Positions 15,725 to 24,619 of a DNA stretch of 64,000 nt are shown here, one piece after another. Source of the DNA: an uncultured Blautia sp. (GTDB lineage Bacteria; Bacillota; Clostridia; Lachnospirales; Lachnospiraceae). The stretch spans positions 1 through 64,000 of the forward strand of contig NZ_CALFLA010000042.1 in NCBI RefSeq assembly GCF_937880195.1. The letters are read 5' to 3'. The translations under genes and the position numbers were made by a program. Numbering within the stretch: position 1 is the first letter of the stretch; each line of letters opens with the position of its first letter. Under the pieces are notes generated by a model. It saw only the letters and a list, made by a program, of their open reading frames with translations, was not told where the DNA came from and ran no database searches.

Positions 15725-17401
15725 ATGAGAGTCAATTTTGAGTATGATATGCATCTTCAATATGAAAACAGAGCTTTGAAAGCAAGGATCAGGGAACTTG
15801 AATCTGGTGCTGCTTATGTCCGCATGCAGGAAGAATGTGAAAAAAGATGCAGGGAAATGGAACGTGAAGTCCGAAAACTGAAAACTGAACTTGAAAATGC
15901 TGTCCGCCAGCTCCGTCAGAACAGGGAACATTGGTTTCAGGTTTACGGGGACATGGAAAAAGAACATAAAAAAGTTGTGGAAAGAAAGCAGGGAGAGATC
16001 CGGAGACTGCAGAAGCTTTGTGAAAAAACTGCTATTGCCTATGAGCAGATGCATGAAAAATATCTGGAGCAGCTCCATCTGAGGTACGCGGCAGAATCTG
16101 CACTGGAAGAGGAAAAAGGAAAAAACCAGAAACTGAGGGCCCAACTTAACCGTGATTATGAGAACTCTTCCATACCATCCTCGAAATCACTGCGCCCTAA
16201 AAAGGTTGCAAACAGCAGGGAAAAAACAGGTAGAAAACCCGGAGCCCAGCCCGGGCATAAGGGTCACTGCCGTAAAAAACAGGAACCAACAGTTCCCACG
16301 GTCTTTCTGCCGCCACCGGAAGCAGTCCTTGAGGACCCAGATTTTAAAAAGACTGCCAAAACGATCATAAAACAGCTTGTAAGTATCCGTATGGTGCTGG
16401 ATGTGACAGAATATCATGCAGATGTCTATTATAATGCCAAAACAGGGGAACGTGTACATGCTGCATTTCCAGACGGGGTTATCAATGATGTGAATTATGA
16501 CGGCAGCATCCGGGCATTCCTGTTCCTGTTAAATAATGACTGTTGTGCCTCTATTGATAAAAGCAGAAAATTCCTGTCGGACCTGACAGGTGGAAAGCTG
16601 AACATTTCCAAAGGTATGATCAGCAGACTCAGCAGAGAGTTTGCCTTAAAAACCGAGCCTGAACGCAGGGCTGCTTATGCAGACATGCTGTTTTCTCCGG
16701 TCATGCATACAGACTGTACGAACGCCAGGGAAAACGGAAAAGGCTGTTATGTATATGTATGTGCGACACCAGACGGAAAAGCCCTGTACTTTGCCCGTGC
16801 GAAAAAAGGGCACGAAGGAGTAAAGGGTACTGTTGCGGAGGATTACCAGGGTATCCTTGTCCATGACCATGATATCACTTTTTATAGTTATGGGACAGAC
16901 CATCAGGAATGTCTTGCCCATGTACTACGGTACCTCAAAGACAGCATGGATAATGAACCGGGCCGTGTATGGAATAAAGAAATGCATGGTCTGATACAGG
17001 AAATGATCCACTTCCGGAATGAGACCCTGCTGTCTTGTAACTTAGACCCGGAAAAGATCTCCGGATTTGAAGAACGGTATCTGAAGATACTTGAAACGGC
17101 CCGGAAAGAATATGAGGACATTCCGGCAAATGCTTATTACAAAGACGGGTATAACCAGTTCCTGGGAATGGAAAAATATATGCAGAACCATTTGCTGTTC
17201 CTGCACGATTTCAGGGTGCCTGCCACGAATAATGAAGCAGAAAGGCTTCTAAGGAATTATAAGCGGAAACAGGCGCAGGCCGTGACATTCAGGAGTTTCG
17301 AAAGCATTGAGAATCTCTGCCAATGCATGAGCATGCTTGTTTTGATGCGCCTTGAAGATCCGGCAAATATATATGACAGAGTATCCAGGATATTTGGATA
17401 A
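15725..17401 (+). CDS. IS66-family transposase (TnpC-like)
   Basis: A 558-residue DDE transposase. The N-terminal third is a long coiled coil with a following zf/HTH-type region (GRKPGAQPGHKGH, the IS66 signature). The DDE core shows MHTDCTNAR, then ILVHDHDITF with HQECLAHVLRYL, and the conserved glutamate in NNEAERLLR. Start ATG 15725 follows AGGAGAAGG. It appears complete and intact, so the element may still be mobile or have moved recently. No TnpA/TnpB orthologues are present; only the small coiled-coil gene precedes it. Confidence 0.93.
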   Translation: MRVNFEYDMHLQYENRALKARIRELESGAAYVRMQEECEKRCREMEREVRKLKTELENAVRQLRQNREHWFQVYGDMEKEHKKVVERKQGEIRRLQKLCEKTAIAYEQMHEKYLEQLHLRYAAESALEEEKGKNQKLRAQLNRDYENSSIPSSKSLRPKKVANSREKTGRKPGAQPGHKGHCRKKQEPTVPTVFLPPPEAVLEDPDFKKTAKTIIKQLVSIRMVLDVTEYHADVYYNAKTGERVHAAFPDGVINDVNYDGSIRAFLFLLNNDCCASIDKSRKFLSDLTGGKLNISKGMISRLSREFALKTEPERRAAYADMLFSPVMHTDCTNARENGKGCYVYVCATPDGKALYFARAKKGHEGVKGTVAEDYQGILVHDHDITFYSYGTDHQECLAHVLRYLKDSMDNEPGRVWNKEMHGLIQEMIHFRNETLLSCNLDPEKISGFEERYLKILETARKEYEDIPANAYYKDGYNQFLGMEKYMQNHLLFLHDFRVPATNNEAERLLRNYKRKQAQAVTFRSFESIENLCQCMSMLVLMRLEDPANIYDRVSRIFG

Positions 17402-17465
17402 AGAGAATCGATGGCTTTGACTGTTATCAGTCTACACCATCGGTTCTCTCAAGTCCAGCTAACCC

Positions 17466-17477
17466 CTGAACAGTAAC
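17466..17477 (-). repeat. Right terminal inverted repeat of the IS66 element
   Basis: CTGAACAGTAAC, the exact reverse complement of the left end. Confidence 0.75.
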
Positions 17478-17564
17478 CAATTCATCAATAATAACGTAAG
17501 TGGTCAAAATAAAGTCTTCAAAAGTTGCAATAATCGTGGTATCATTATTTTGAAACTTCAACAT
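17478..17564 (-). pseudogene. N-terminal fragment of an IS982-like transposase
   Basis: On the minus strand a start at 17564, behind GAAAGGGGG, opens about 29 codons reading MLKFQNNDTT and ATFEDFILTTYVIIDEL. This looks like the start of a clostridial IS982-type transposase. The homology ends exactly where the IS66 inverted repeat begins. The open frame then runs into the IS66 end for 16 more codons. The remainder of the gene is not found beyond the other IS66 end, so part of the target was deleted. Confidence 0.6.
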
Positions 17565-17648
17565 GATGATGCCCCCTTTCAAATTTGTATGTCCTACAAA
17601 TAAGATAGCACATTTTGTTGAAGTTTCTTTATATTTTATTTTATCTAG

Positions 17649-17963
17649 CACAACAAGTTAAGTTATACTATTTCACTGGCTCTGTATGCGGCTAGAAACT
17701 ATTATAGCGTATATCGTGAACTGCCAACAGGAAAGGGATTTGCGGATATGGTCTTTATTCCGAGAAAAAAATTTCCTGATAAACCTGCTCTGGTAGTGGA
17801 ATTAAAATGGGATAAAAGTGCCAAAGGAGCTATTTCTCAGATTAAACAGAAGCAATATTGTAAAAGTCTGGAGGAATATGCAGGAAATATTCTTTTGGCA
17901 GGGATTAACTATTCCAAAAAGGATAAAGAGCATCAGTGCATGATTGAGAAGATAACGAAATAA
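17649..17963 (+). pseudogene. C-terminal fragment of a DUF1703 AAA-ATPase/PD-(D/E)XK nuclease
   Basis: An open frame without its own start. It matches the C-terminal nuclease-like domain of the common AAA-ATPase-like DUF1703 proteins: the segments SLALYAARNYY, RELPTGKGFADMVF and KPALVVELKWDKSAKGAI. The last contains the catalytic E-x-K of a PD-(D/E)XK fold. About 100 residues remain of a protein that normally exceeds 500; the whole AAA domain is missing. It directly abuts the IS982-like fragment, so the locus is an insertion-driven ruin. Confidence 0.8.
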
Positions 17964-18001
17964 TAACATGATATATGATTTGCTGCAAATAGATGAAAAA
18001 T

Positions 18002-18045
18002 ATCAGAGAGTGTGTAGATTGGAAAATTTCTACACACTCTCTGAT
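18002..18045. terminator. Bidirectional terminator
   Basis: A 17-bp perfect stem (ATCAGAGAGTGTGTAGA with its complement) around a 10-nt loop, with A-rich flank on one side and T-rich on the other. It serves the minus-strand dehydrogenase gene ending at 18077 and would stop readthrough from the plus strand. Confidence 0.8.
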
Positions 18046-18076
18046 GTATTTATGATATAAAGTTAAATGATATAGG

Positions 18077-19246
18077 TTATTCGAAACGAGGAATTGTAAT
18101 AACTTCTCCGTCTTTCATAGCAGATTCATGTGCACAGATTCCTGTACCTGTCCAGTAAGCACCCATGATGTCGTCAATAGCAGGTTTGCGTTCTTCCAGA
18201 ATGGAACGGATGAATTCATGTACAAGGTGTGGATGGGAACCACCGTGACCGCCTCCCTGGGTGAAGGAAAGATGGGTGTTCTCATTATTATATACTGTGT
18301 TGGTGGTGAAGGATGCGATTTCCTTCGGAAGAAGGTGTGCATAATCCGGGATCTGGATTCTTTTTTCTACAATTTCTGATCCACGGCTGGATTTTTCGCT
18401 GTCTTCATCCAGAATGTCCACTTTCTCTAGTTCTCCTGTACGGGTAAAGAGAACAGGATCTTCATCACCAAGCTGTTGCCATTCGAAGCTCTCGTTTTCA
18501 CCGTATACTCGGAAGCATTCGGAATAGCTTCTGGCTACACCGTAGAGGAAACGTTCCATTTCAATAGTTATATCGCTGTCCTGAAGAGAAATAAATGCGG
18601 ATTCGAATGCGAATGGGCAGCCGTATTTGTCAGCCAGTTCTTTGCGGACTTTTCCGGAACCTCTTGCGTAAACTTTGTCCGGAAGATGTCCTGCAAGCAT
18701 CAGACAAGGAGCAACTGCATGTGTCGGATGCATCAGTGGCGGGAAGCCTTCCCAGTATTCCGGCCATCCTTCCATATCCTGATAATGTGCACAGGTCATG
18801 TACTGGAGACGTCCAAGTTCACCCTTCTTATAAAGTTCTTGGATATAGAGGAACTCTCTCTGGAAAATCGTTGTTTCCATAAACATATAATTTTTACCGG
18901 AGGCTTTGCGGGCTGCAATGATGTCATTTAATTCCTGGATGCTCATTCCCATAGGAATTGTACAGCCACAATGTTTACCTGCATTTAAGACGCGTACAGA
19001 AAATGGAGCATGGGTTGCCGGCGGTGTTACAAGATGAACTGCATCAATTTCAGGAATATCCAGTACATCCTGCAGATCTGTGAAACAGCGTTCATCCGGA
19101 ATACTGTATCGTTCTTTTGCAATATTCAGAAGTTTCTCATTTTTATCTACGACATACACCTTATCAATATCAGGATGTTTACAGTAGATAGCAACGAATT
19201 CAAGCCCGAAGCTTAAGCCTACTAAAGCAACATTCAGTTTTTTCAT
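18077..19246 (-). CDS. Gfo/Idh/MocA-family oxidoreductase
   Basis: A 389-residue NAD(P)-dependent sugar or polyol dehydrogenase. The N-terminal Rossmann fold starts with LNVALVGLSFGLEF (a G-x-x-x-G variant), and the GFO C-terminal domain contains the HPTHAVAP region. The usual EKP lysine motif is altered: the corresponding segment reads GCTIPMGMS, so the catalytic Lys is apparently missing there. It is divergent from the sugar ABC importer, and the two probably handle the same carbohydrate. A good ribosome site (AAGGAGGG) precedes the start. The substrate is unknown. Confidence 0.88.
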   Translation of the reverse strand: MKKLNVALVGLSFGLEFVAIYCKHPDIDKVYVVDKNEKLLNIAKERYSIPDERCFTDLQDVLDIPEIDAVHLVTPPATHAPFSVRVLNAGKHCGCTIPMGMSIQELNDIIAARKASGKNYMFMETTIFQREFLYIQELYKKGELGRLQYMTCAHYQDMEGWPEYWEGFPPLMHPTHAVAPCLMLAGHLPDKVYARGSGKVRKELADKYGCPFAFESAFISLQDSDITIEMERFLYGVARSYSECFRVYGENESFEWQQLGDEDPVLFTRTGELEKVDILDEDSEKSSRGSEIVEKRIQIPDYAHLLPKEIASFTTNTVYNNENTHLSFTQGGGHGGSHPHLVHEFIRSILEERKPAIDDIMGAYWTGTGICAHESAMKDGEVITIPRFE

Positions 19247-19584
19247 GATGGAAAACCCTCCTTAAAAAATAGTAAAAAGTTAGTTAGGAATAAAATCCAC
19301 AGGATGTCAGGAATCCTGCATCTGTCTTTTATGCTTGTGATTATACGTGATGAGAAGAGAAATGAGAATAAAGATAATTTAGATGTTTGGTTCCAAAAAG
19401 ATAAAAATAATACCAGTTCCGGAAAGCTCTACTTTTTTTAGAAAAGATGGAAAAAGAAAGAATAATATCGTTATTCAAAAATCAGGGATTTCATGTTTTA
19501 ATAAGTGCATAGCAGAACAATCGATTGGAAAGCAGATCAGTAACATAGAGATTAAGAGAGAAGATGAGAAGGAGGAACTATATA
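19247..19584. other. Divergent intergenic region between dehydrogenase and sugar importer
   Basis: About 340 bp of AT-rich DNA. It holds an inverted repeat CAGGAT...ATCCTG around 19301-19319 and should contain both promoters. I could not assign clear -35/-10 pairs or a catabolite-response element. A small plus-strand open frame from 19383 has no ribosome site and runs into the importer gene in another frame; I consider it noncoding. Confidence 0.4.
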
Positions 19585-20853
19585 ATGAAGAAAAGAGCAT
19601 TAGCTGTTATGTTGGCAGGGGCGTTGGCTTTGGGCGCACGGACAGGTGTGTGGGCTGCATCTGATATTTCAGATCAGAAAGAAGGAGAACTGACACTTCT
19701 GATGGTAAATGACTGGATCGATGAGACAGGAGCAAAAGGGGAAGAGTTTACGAAAGTGATCAAACAATATGAAGAAGAGAATCCAGGGGTGGAGATCACA
19801 TTGCAGGGAGCTTCCCAGCAGGATATTAAGGAATCTTTCCAGACAGCAGCTCTGGCAGGAGGCGGAGCAGACATTGTAATGATGGACAATTCCGGACATG
19901 CCATTGACCTTGCAGCAATGGGACTTCTGTATCCACTGGAAGATCTTACCACAGCCGATGAGCTTACTGCGCAGTATCAAGAAGGACCACTCAATTCCGG
20001 CAAATTTGCGGGTAAATATTATTCCGTGCCATGGTATATGGACTGTACGGGTCTCTATTATAATAAAGAACGTCTGGAGGAACTGGGAATCGATGTTCCT
20101 ACAACATGGGAAGAACTTTCTGATGCAGTAGATAAAGCAAAAGAAGCCGGATATGGCGGCATTATTACTTATCAGAGTGCATATGCTTTTTATTCATTTT
20201 TCTATCAGAATGAATGCCCAGTCATTGATACAAGTGGAGATATCCCGCAGGTAGTGATCGACAATGAGGAGGGAAAAGAGGCATGGGATTATATTTGTGA
20301 TCTGATCTCCAAAGGCGGTTTGGTAGAGTCTTTTAAAGAAGCAACTACATGGGACAAAGTATATGAAAGTTTTGCAAATGGAGAAGCAACCTTCCTGTTG
20401 GGCGGAGACTGGTGCTCCAGCGGAGTAGAAAATATTAATCCGGATTTGGATTACGGCATTGCTCCGATGGTAAAAGGAAAAACAGAAGCAACTGTACTGG
20501 GAGGATGGACCTGGAATATTAATACCAACTGCAAAGATCCGGAACTTGCTTATGACCTGATTCAGTATCTGAATTCAGAAAAAGGAGATTCTCTTCTTGG
20601 CGTAGAAGGAAAGATTTCAGCACGTAAAGACTTCGACTATGACAAAGCACTGGAAGGAAATGACAAACTGAAAGTCTTTACAGAAGAATTTCCGTATACA
20701 GAAGCAAGACCTGCTGTTATCAATGAGAAATCCATCGATGAACTGATTACCAATGCCATCCTGGAAGTAGACTACGGACAGTCATCAGCTGAAGATGCGC
20801 TGACTTCTCTTACCCAGAAGCTCAATGAAAACATTGCATCTAATTATCAGTAA
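19585..20853 (+). CDS. Sugar ABC transporter substrate-binding protein
   Basis: A 422-residue extracytoplasmic solute-binding protein of the carbohydrate (SBP_bac_1, MalE-like) family. It has a signal peptide (residues 1 to about 25, KKRALAVMLAGALAL) ending in VWAAS. No lipobox cysteine is present, which is unusual for a Gram-positive binding protein. Conserved family segments include YSVPWYMD, GLYYNKERLEELGI, a GEATFLLGGDW block and GGWTWNIN. It starts at ATG 19585 behind GAAGGAGGAAC. It is followed by two permease genes and then the YesM/YesN pair. The ATPase (usually a shared MsmK) is not encoded here. Confidence 0.92.
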   Translation: MKKRALAVMLAGALALGARTGVWAASDISDQKEGELTLLMVNDWIDETGAKGEEFTKVIKQYEEENPGVEITLQGASQQDIKESFQTAALAGGGADIVMMDNSGHAIDLAAMGLLYPLEDLTTADELTAQYQEGPLNSGKFAGKYYSVPWYMDCTGLYYNKERLEELGIDVPTTWEELSDAVDKAKEAGYGGIITYQSAYAFYSFFYQNECPVIDTSGDIPQVVIDNEEGKEAWDYICDLISKGGLVESFKEATTWDKVYESFANGEATFLLGGDWCSSGVENINPDLDYGIAPMVKGKTEATVLGGWTWNINTNCKDPELAYDLIQYLNSEKGDSLLGVEGKISARKDFDYDKALEGNDKLKVFTEEFPYTEARPAVINEKSIDELITNAILEVDYGQSSAEDALTSLTQKLNENIASNYQ

Positions 20854-20889
20854 AAATATCCGGGAAACAAACATGAAATAATAACAGAG

Positions 20890-20915
20890 GCGCTGGCGTG
20901 AAATGGCGGCAGCGC
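20890..20915 (+). other. Intercistronic hairpin after the binding-protein gene
   Basis: GCGCTG pairs with CAGCGC between the binding protein and permease genes. Such hairpins commonly give higher expression of the binding protein by protecting its 3' end or by partial termination. The T-run is poor. Confidence 0.45.
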
Positions 20916-20941
20916 TTCTTCGTTGAGAAGGGAGGAAGATC

Positions 20942-21850
20942 ATGTCCAAAATACGTAGAAAAGAAGGTCTGGAGCTAAGAAAAAATCTTCCGGGATATCT
21001 TCTGATGGCACCTGCAGTGATTGCGGTTCTGGCGCTTTCCGTGTATCCTCTTTTCAGAGGTATTTATCTGAGTTTCTTAAATTATAACCTTGTACGCCCC
21101 AATGATCCTGCATTTAATACTTTTGCAGGTTTGCAGAATTATATTGATATTTTTAAAGATAAAGTGTTCATACAGTCTATTGGAAATACAGTAAAGTGGA
21201 CAGTGGTAAACCTTGTAGTGCAGCTTGTGGCAGCCATGCTTCTTGCGCTTGCACTGAACCAAAAGCTGAAAGGAAGATCCGTATACAGAACCTTGATCCT
21301 GGTTCCATGGGCAGTTCCTCACGCCATAGCAGCCATGACCTTTACTTTTTTATACAATGCAAATGTAGGTATCATTAATATCCTGGCAGTGAAACTGGGA
21401 ATGATTACAGAATCTGTGTCCTGGCTTGGAAATGTGGGATCAGCGTTCTGGTGTGTGGTTCTGGTAGCAATCTGGAAGGGAATTCCTTTTCAGATGATCT
21501 TTATTCTGGCTGCACTGCAGGGAATTTCCGGGGATGTGTATGAGAGTGCGGAAATAGATGGTGCCAGTCGTTGGCAGTGTTTTTGGAAAATCACACTTCC
21601 GATCATTAAAGAGCCTCTGGCTATTTCAACCATTTTGAACCTGATCGGTATTGTGTCCTGTTTTAACACCATCTGGCTGATGACCAAAGGTGGACCGCTG
21701 TACAGCACAGAGATCATTTACACCTATGCATACAGAAGAGCATTTATTGACCATAATTTCGGAACTGCAGCAGCTGCATCCGTGGTATTGTTTGTATTCA
21801 TGGCTGTTTTTTCCGGAGTTTATCTGAAGATGGTAAGTGAGAAAGAATGA
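20942..21850 (+). CDS. Sugar ABC transporter permease (MalF/UgpA type)
   Basis: A 302-residue inner-membrane permease with six helices. The coupling EAA motif is visible around residue 200: YESAEIDGASRWQCFWKITLP. The start codon follows GGGAGGAAG. It is the second gene of the import operon, with the partner permease starting 19 bp after its stop. Confidence 0.93.
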   Translation: MSKIRRKEGLELRKNLPGYLLMAPAVIAVLALSVYPLFRGIYLSFLNYNLVRPNDPAFNTFAGLQNYIDIFKDKVFIQSIGNTVKWTVVNLVVQLVAAMLLALALNQKLKGRSVYRTLILVPWAVPHAIAAMTFTFLYNANVGIINILAVKLGMITESVSWLGNVGSAFWCVVLVAIWKGIPFQMIFILAALQGISGDVYESAEIDGASRWQCFWKITLPIIKEPLAISTILNLIGIVSCFNTIWLMTKGGPLYSTEIIYTYAYRRAFIDHNFGTAAAASVVLFVFMAVFSGVYLKMVSEKE

Positions 21851-21869
21851 ATAGGGAGGAGGAAAATAT

Positions 21870-22709
21870 ATGCTTGCAAAACAACGAAATGAAGCCATAA
21901 GGCATGTGATTGCCTATGTGTTTACAATAGTCATGGTTTTCCTTGCAGTGACTCCGTTTATCTACGTGGTGCTGACTGCCCTGAAAACAAAAGAACAGAT
22001 TTATGACCCATCCCAGATCATACCGACGCATATCACATTTGACAATTTCAGACATGTACTGTTTCAGTCGAATTTCGTAAGATATTTTATGAACAGTATT
22101 TTTATTACACTGGTCACAACACTGATCTGTATGATATTATCAGTAATGGCAGCATATGGACTTACCAGATATAAAATCGCAGGTGCCGGGAAGATCAAGA
22201 TGGCGGTTCTTATGACAAGAATGTTTCCGGGAATCCTGTTGTGTATTCCTTACTATATTATTATGAAACAGTTGAACCTGATTGACAGTTATACAGGACT
22301 GATTCTGATGTACTGCTCCTTTACCCTGCCTTTTGCCATATGGAATACCTGTGCATTTTTTATTTCCATCCCATGGGAGCTGGAGGAAGCTGCCAGGATC
22401 GACGGATGCAGTAGGTTGACATCATTCTTTCATGTGATCATCCATGTTGCCAAACCGGGACTTTTTGTCACGGCCCTGTTCTGTTTCATGACATCTTGGG
22501 ATGAATATATGTATGCGTCTATTTTTATCAATACAACTTCAAAGAAAACCATTCAGGTCGGTATGCAGGATTTCATAGGACAGTATTCTGTAGACTGGGG
22601 ACTGCTGATGTCAGCGGTGGTGATCAGCCTGATACCGATCCTGATCTTCTTTGCACTGGTACAGAAGAATCTGGTACAAGGACTTTCTGCCGGTGCAGTG
22701 AAAGGATAA
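21870..22709 (+). CDS. Sugar ABC transporter permease (MalG/UgpE type)
   Basis: A 279-residue permease with six helices. The EAA loop is ELEEAARIDGCSRLTSFFHVI, at about residue 173. It ends with the usual VQGLSAGAVKG signature of MalG-like proteins. GGGAGGAGG precedes the start. It pairs with the upstream permease to form the channel. Confidence 0.93.
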   Translation: MLAKQRNEAIRHVIAYVFTIVMVFLAVTPFIYVVLTALKTKEQIYDPSQIIPTHITFDNFRHVLFQSNFVRYFMNSIFITLVTTLICMILSVMAAYGLTRYKIAGAGKIKMAVLMTRMFPGILLCIPYYIIMKQLNLIDSYTGLILMYCSFTLPFAIWNTCAFFISIPWELEEAARIDGCSRLTSFFHVIIHVAKPGLFVTALFCFMTSWDEYMYASIFINTTSKKTIQVGMQDFIGQYSVDWGLLMSAVVISLIPILIFFALVQKNLVQGLSAGAVKG

Positions 22710-22744
22710 AACACAGATCAGATGTAGAAAGAGGAAATTTGCGT

Positions 22745-24565
22745 ATGGGTTTCAAACGTAAAAATCCGGGTAACCAGAGCATAAGGAGGCAGCTCACATT
22801 TTATATGGGATTTTTTGTGGTGCTGCCGCTGTGCCTGGCTTTGATGCTTCTGAATTTCTATCTTCAGAAGGTTACCACGGAAAATAAGATTAACAATGAA
22901 ACAAATCTGCTGTCCCAGATCAGAGACAATGCGGATCAGATGATCGAGGTGACAAATTATGCCACCAGTATGCTGATGACAAACAAAAATACGCTGAAGA
23001 ACCTGCGGACTTTAGAACAAGACGGGGATTCCTACGAGATTTATCAGGCGAAAAGAGAACTTTCCAATGATATTTCGAATGTAGAGAGCTCCGTCTTAAA
23101 TGCCGTTAACGGAAAAGTAGCCATTCTTACGAAAACAGGATATGTGATTGGTTCCTACGCATTAAGCAGGACAGAGACAGATTATGAGAAAGAACAGTGG
23201 TATCAGGAGGTTCTGAAGAATGGAAGAAAGACGACCTACAGTACCGGCATCGGGGAAATTTTTCAGGAAATGACCATATATGACAACGTACAGAAATATC
23301 TCTATATGGGACGTGAGATCCTGGATTATTCCGGCAAAAATCTGGGAGTTATGCTGATCCGCCTGTCTGAGACGAACATCTGGGGAAAACTGGCAGCAAG
23401 CATGGTGACAGAGGAAGGCGGTGCCATTTATATCCTGGACAGAAACAATAATATACTGATGGGATATAATGAGAAATATCAGAAACAGCTGAAAGAGCTG
23501 GGAGAACAAGAGTCTGTAAAAGAGATTTCTGAGAAGGAGATCATTACTGGTAACCTGGAAGATGATTTTTACTATATAGCAGGTGAATTGGAAAATGCGT
23601 CCAATAAACTGGTCTATCTTGTGCCACGGGAAATTTTCCTGAAGGAAAACAGAAAGATTCTCCAGCATATTCTGGAAATGGTATTGCTGGTAATCGGATT
23701 CACGGTCTGTACTATGTTATATTTTTCCAGAAGGCTCGCCAGACCTCTGGTTGAAGTGGCACAGACTCTGGAAAAAGCTCTCAATGGAATGGCAGTTCTG
23801 GAGGAACCCAGAGGTTCTTTCCAGGAGATGAGCAAATTTGTATCCTGCTATAACCAGGCTGGGAAAAAGATCGAAGAGCTTCTGAAAAAAGTAGAAAGAG
23901 AGAGCAGATTAAAAGAAAAAGCCCATTATGAGATGCTCATGTCGCAGATTTCCCCTCATTTTATCTTTAACACGGTTAATTCCATAAGGATCATGGCCAT
24001 AAAAGAAGGACAGGACCGTGCAGGGGGGAATGAAAACACGGAGAAAGCGCTGGAAGCACTGGGAGATATTTTGCATGCAGTTTACAGTAACAAAAACGGC
24101 ATGACTACTGTGGGACAGGAAACGGCACTTCTGAAAGCATATGTAGATATCATGCAGATGCGGTTTGGAAGTTCGTTTCAGTATTATAATGTAATTCCAA
24201 CAGAACTATTCTATTATGAAATCCCTGCATTTACCATGCAGCCGATTGTAGAAAATGCGATTCTGCACGGAGTAAAAGGTGTGACAGCAGGGCAGATTAT
24301 AGTCTCTGCAATAGAGTATGAGAATGATTTTGTCATATCTGTATTCAATAATGGAAATTCTGCGGATAAAAAGAAGATAGAAGATCTTCTGAAGGGAGAG
24401 AAGAACCAGAGAGCTGTGACGGGAATCGGGCTTTACAATGTAAATTCCAGACTGAAGCTGCTGTACGGCGAATCTTATGGACTGATCTATAATGAAAAGG
24501 TCAGAAATGGTTTCGAAATATGGGTTCGTCTTCCGAAAAAAATTACAGAATCAGAAGAAAGGTGA
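22745..24565 (+). CDS. YesM-type sensor histidine kinase
   Basis: A 606-residue membrane sensor. Helix 1 is at about residues 19-40, followed by an extracytoplasmic sensor domain of about 270 residues. Helix 2 at about 307-326 leads into a HAMP-like linker. The His_kinase box is SQISPHFIFN with phospho-acceptor His405, and an HATPase_c domain contains QPIVENAILHG. This is the LytS/YesM type that partners AraC-type response regulators. I prefer ATG 22745 over the in-frame TTG 22739 because GAGG then lies at normal spacing. It probably senses the sugar or its bound importer and controls the upstream operon (inference). Confidence 0.9.
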   Translation: MGFKRKNPGNQSIRRQLTFYMGFFVVLPLCLALMLLNFYLQKVTTENKINNETNLLSQIRDNADQMIEVTNYATSMLMTNKNTLKNLRTLEQDGDSYEIYQAKRELSNDISNVESSVLNAVNGKVAILTKTGYVIGSYALSRTETDYEKEQWYQEVLKNGRKTTYSTGIGEIFQEMTIYDNVQKYLYMGREILDYSGKNLGVMLIRLSETNIWGKLAASMVTEEGGAIYILDRNNNILMGYNEKYQKQLKELGEQESVKEISEKEIITGNLEDDFYYIAGELENASNKLVYLVPREIFLKENRKILQHILEMVLLVIGFTVCTMLYFSRRLARPLVEVAQTLEKALNGMAVLEEPRGSFQEMSKFVSCYNQAGKKIEELLKKVERESRLKEKAHYEMLMSQISPHFIFNTVNSIRIMAIKEGQDRAGGNENTEKALEALGDILHAVYSNKNGMTTVGQETALLKAYVDIMQMRFGSSFQYYNVIPTELFYYEIPAFTMQPIVENAILHGVKGVTAGQIIVSAIEYENDFVISVFNNGNSADKKKIEDLLKGEKNQRAVTGIGLYNVNSRLKLLYGESYGLIYNEKVRNGFEIWVRLPKKITESEER

Positions 24566-24619
24566 TAAAATAGGATAAAAAGATAGCAATTATTATCCGG
24601 ATGAAGGGAAGAACATTCT

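Larger units (their letters stand above)
15118..17477 (+). mobile_element. IS66-family insertion sequence
   Basis: About 2.36 kb bounded by the 12-bp inverted repeat GTTACTGTTCAG (15118-15129) and CTGAACAGTAAC (17466-17477). It contains a hairpin- and DnaA-box-rich leader, a small coiled-coil gene and a full-length IS66-type DDE transposase. The 8 bp flanking the two ends differ (TCTTTTTA against CAATTCAT), so the expected IS66 target duplication is absent. Either the ends are a few bases off, or the flanks were rearranged after insertion. The right end abuts an IS982-like transposase fragment. Confidence 0.8.

Noticed and set aside
19383-19664. 93-codon open frame ahead of the sugar-binding protein
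   Set aside because: It has no ribosome site, overlaps the real start in another frame and shows no domain.
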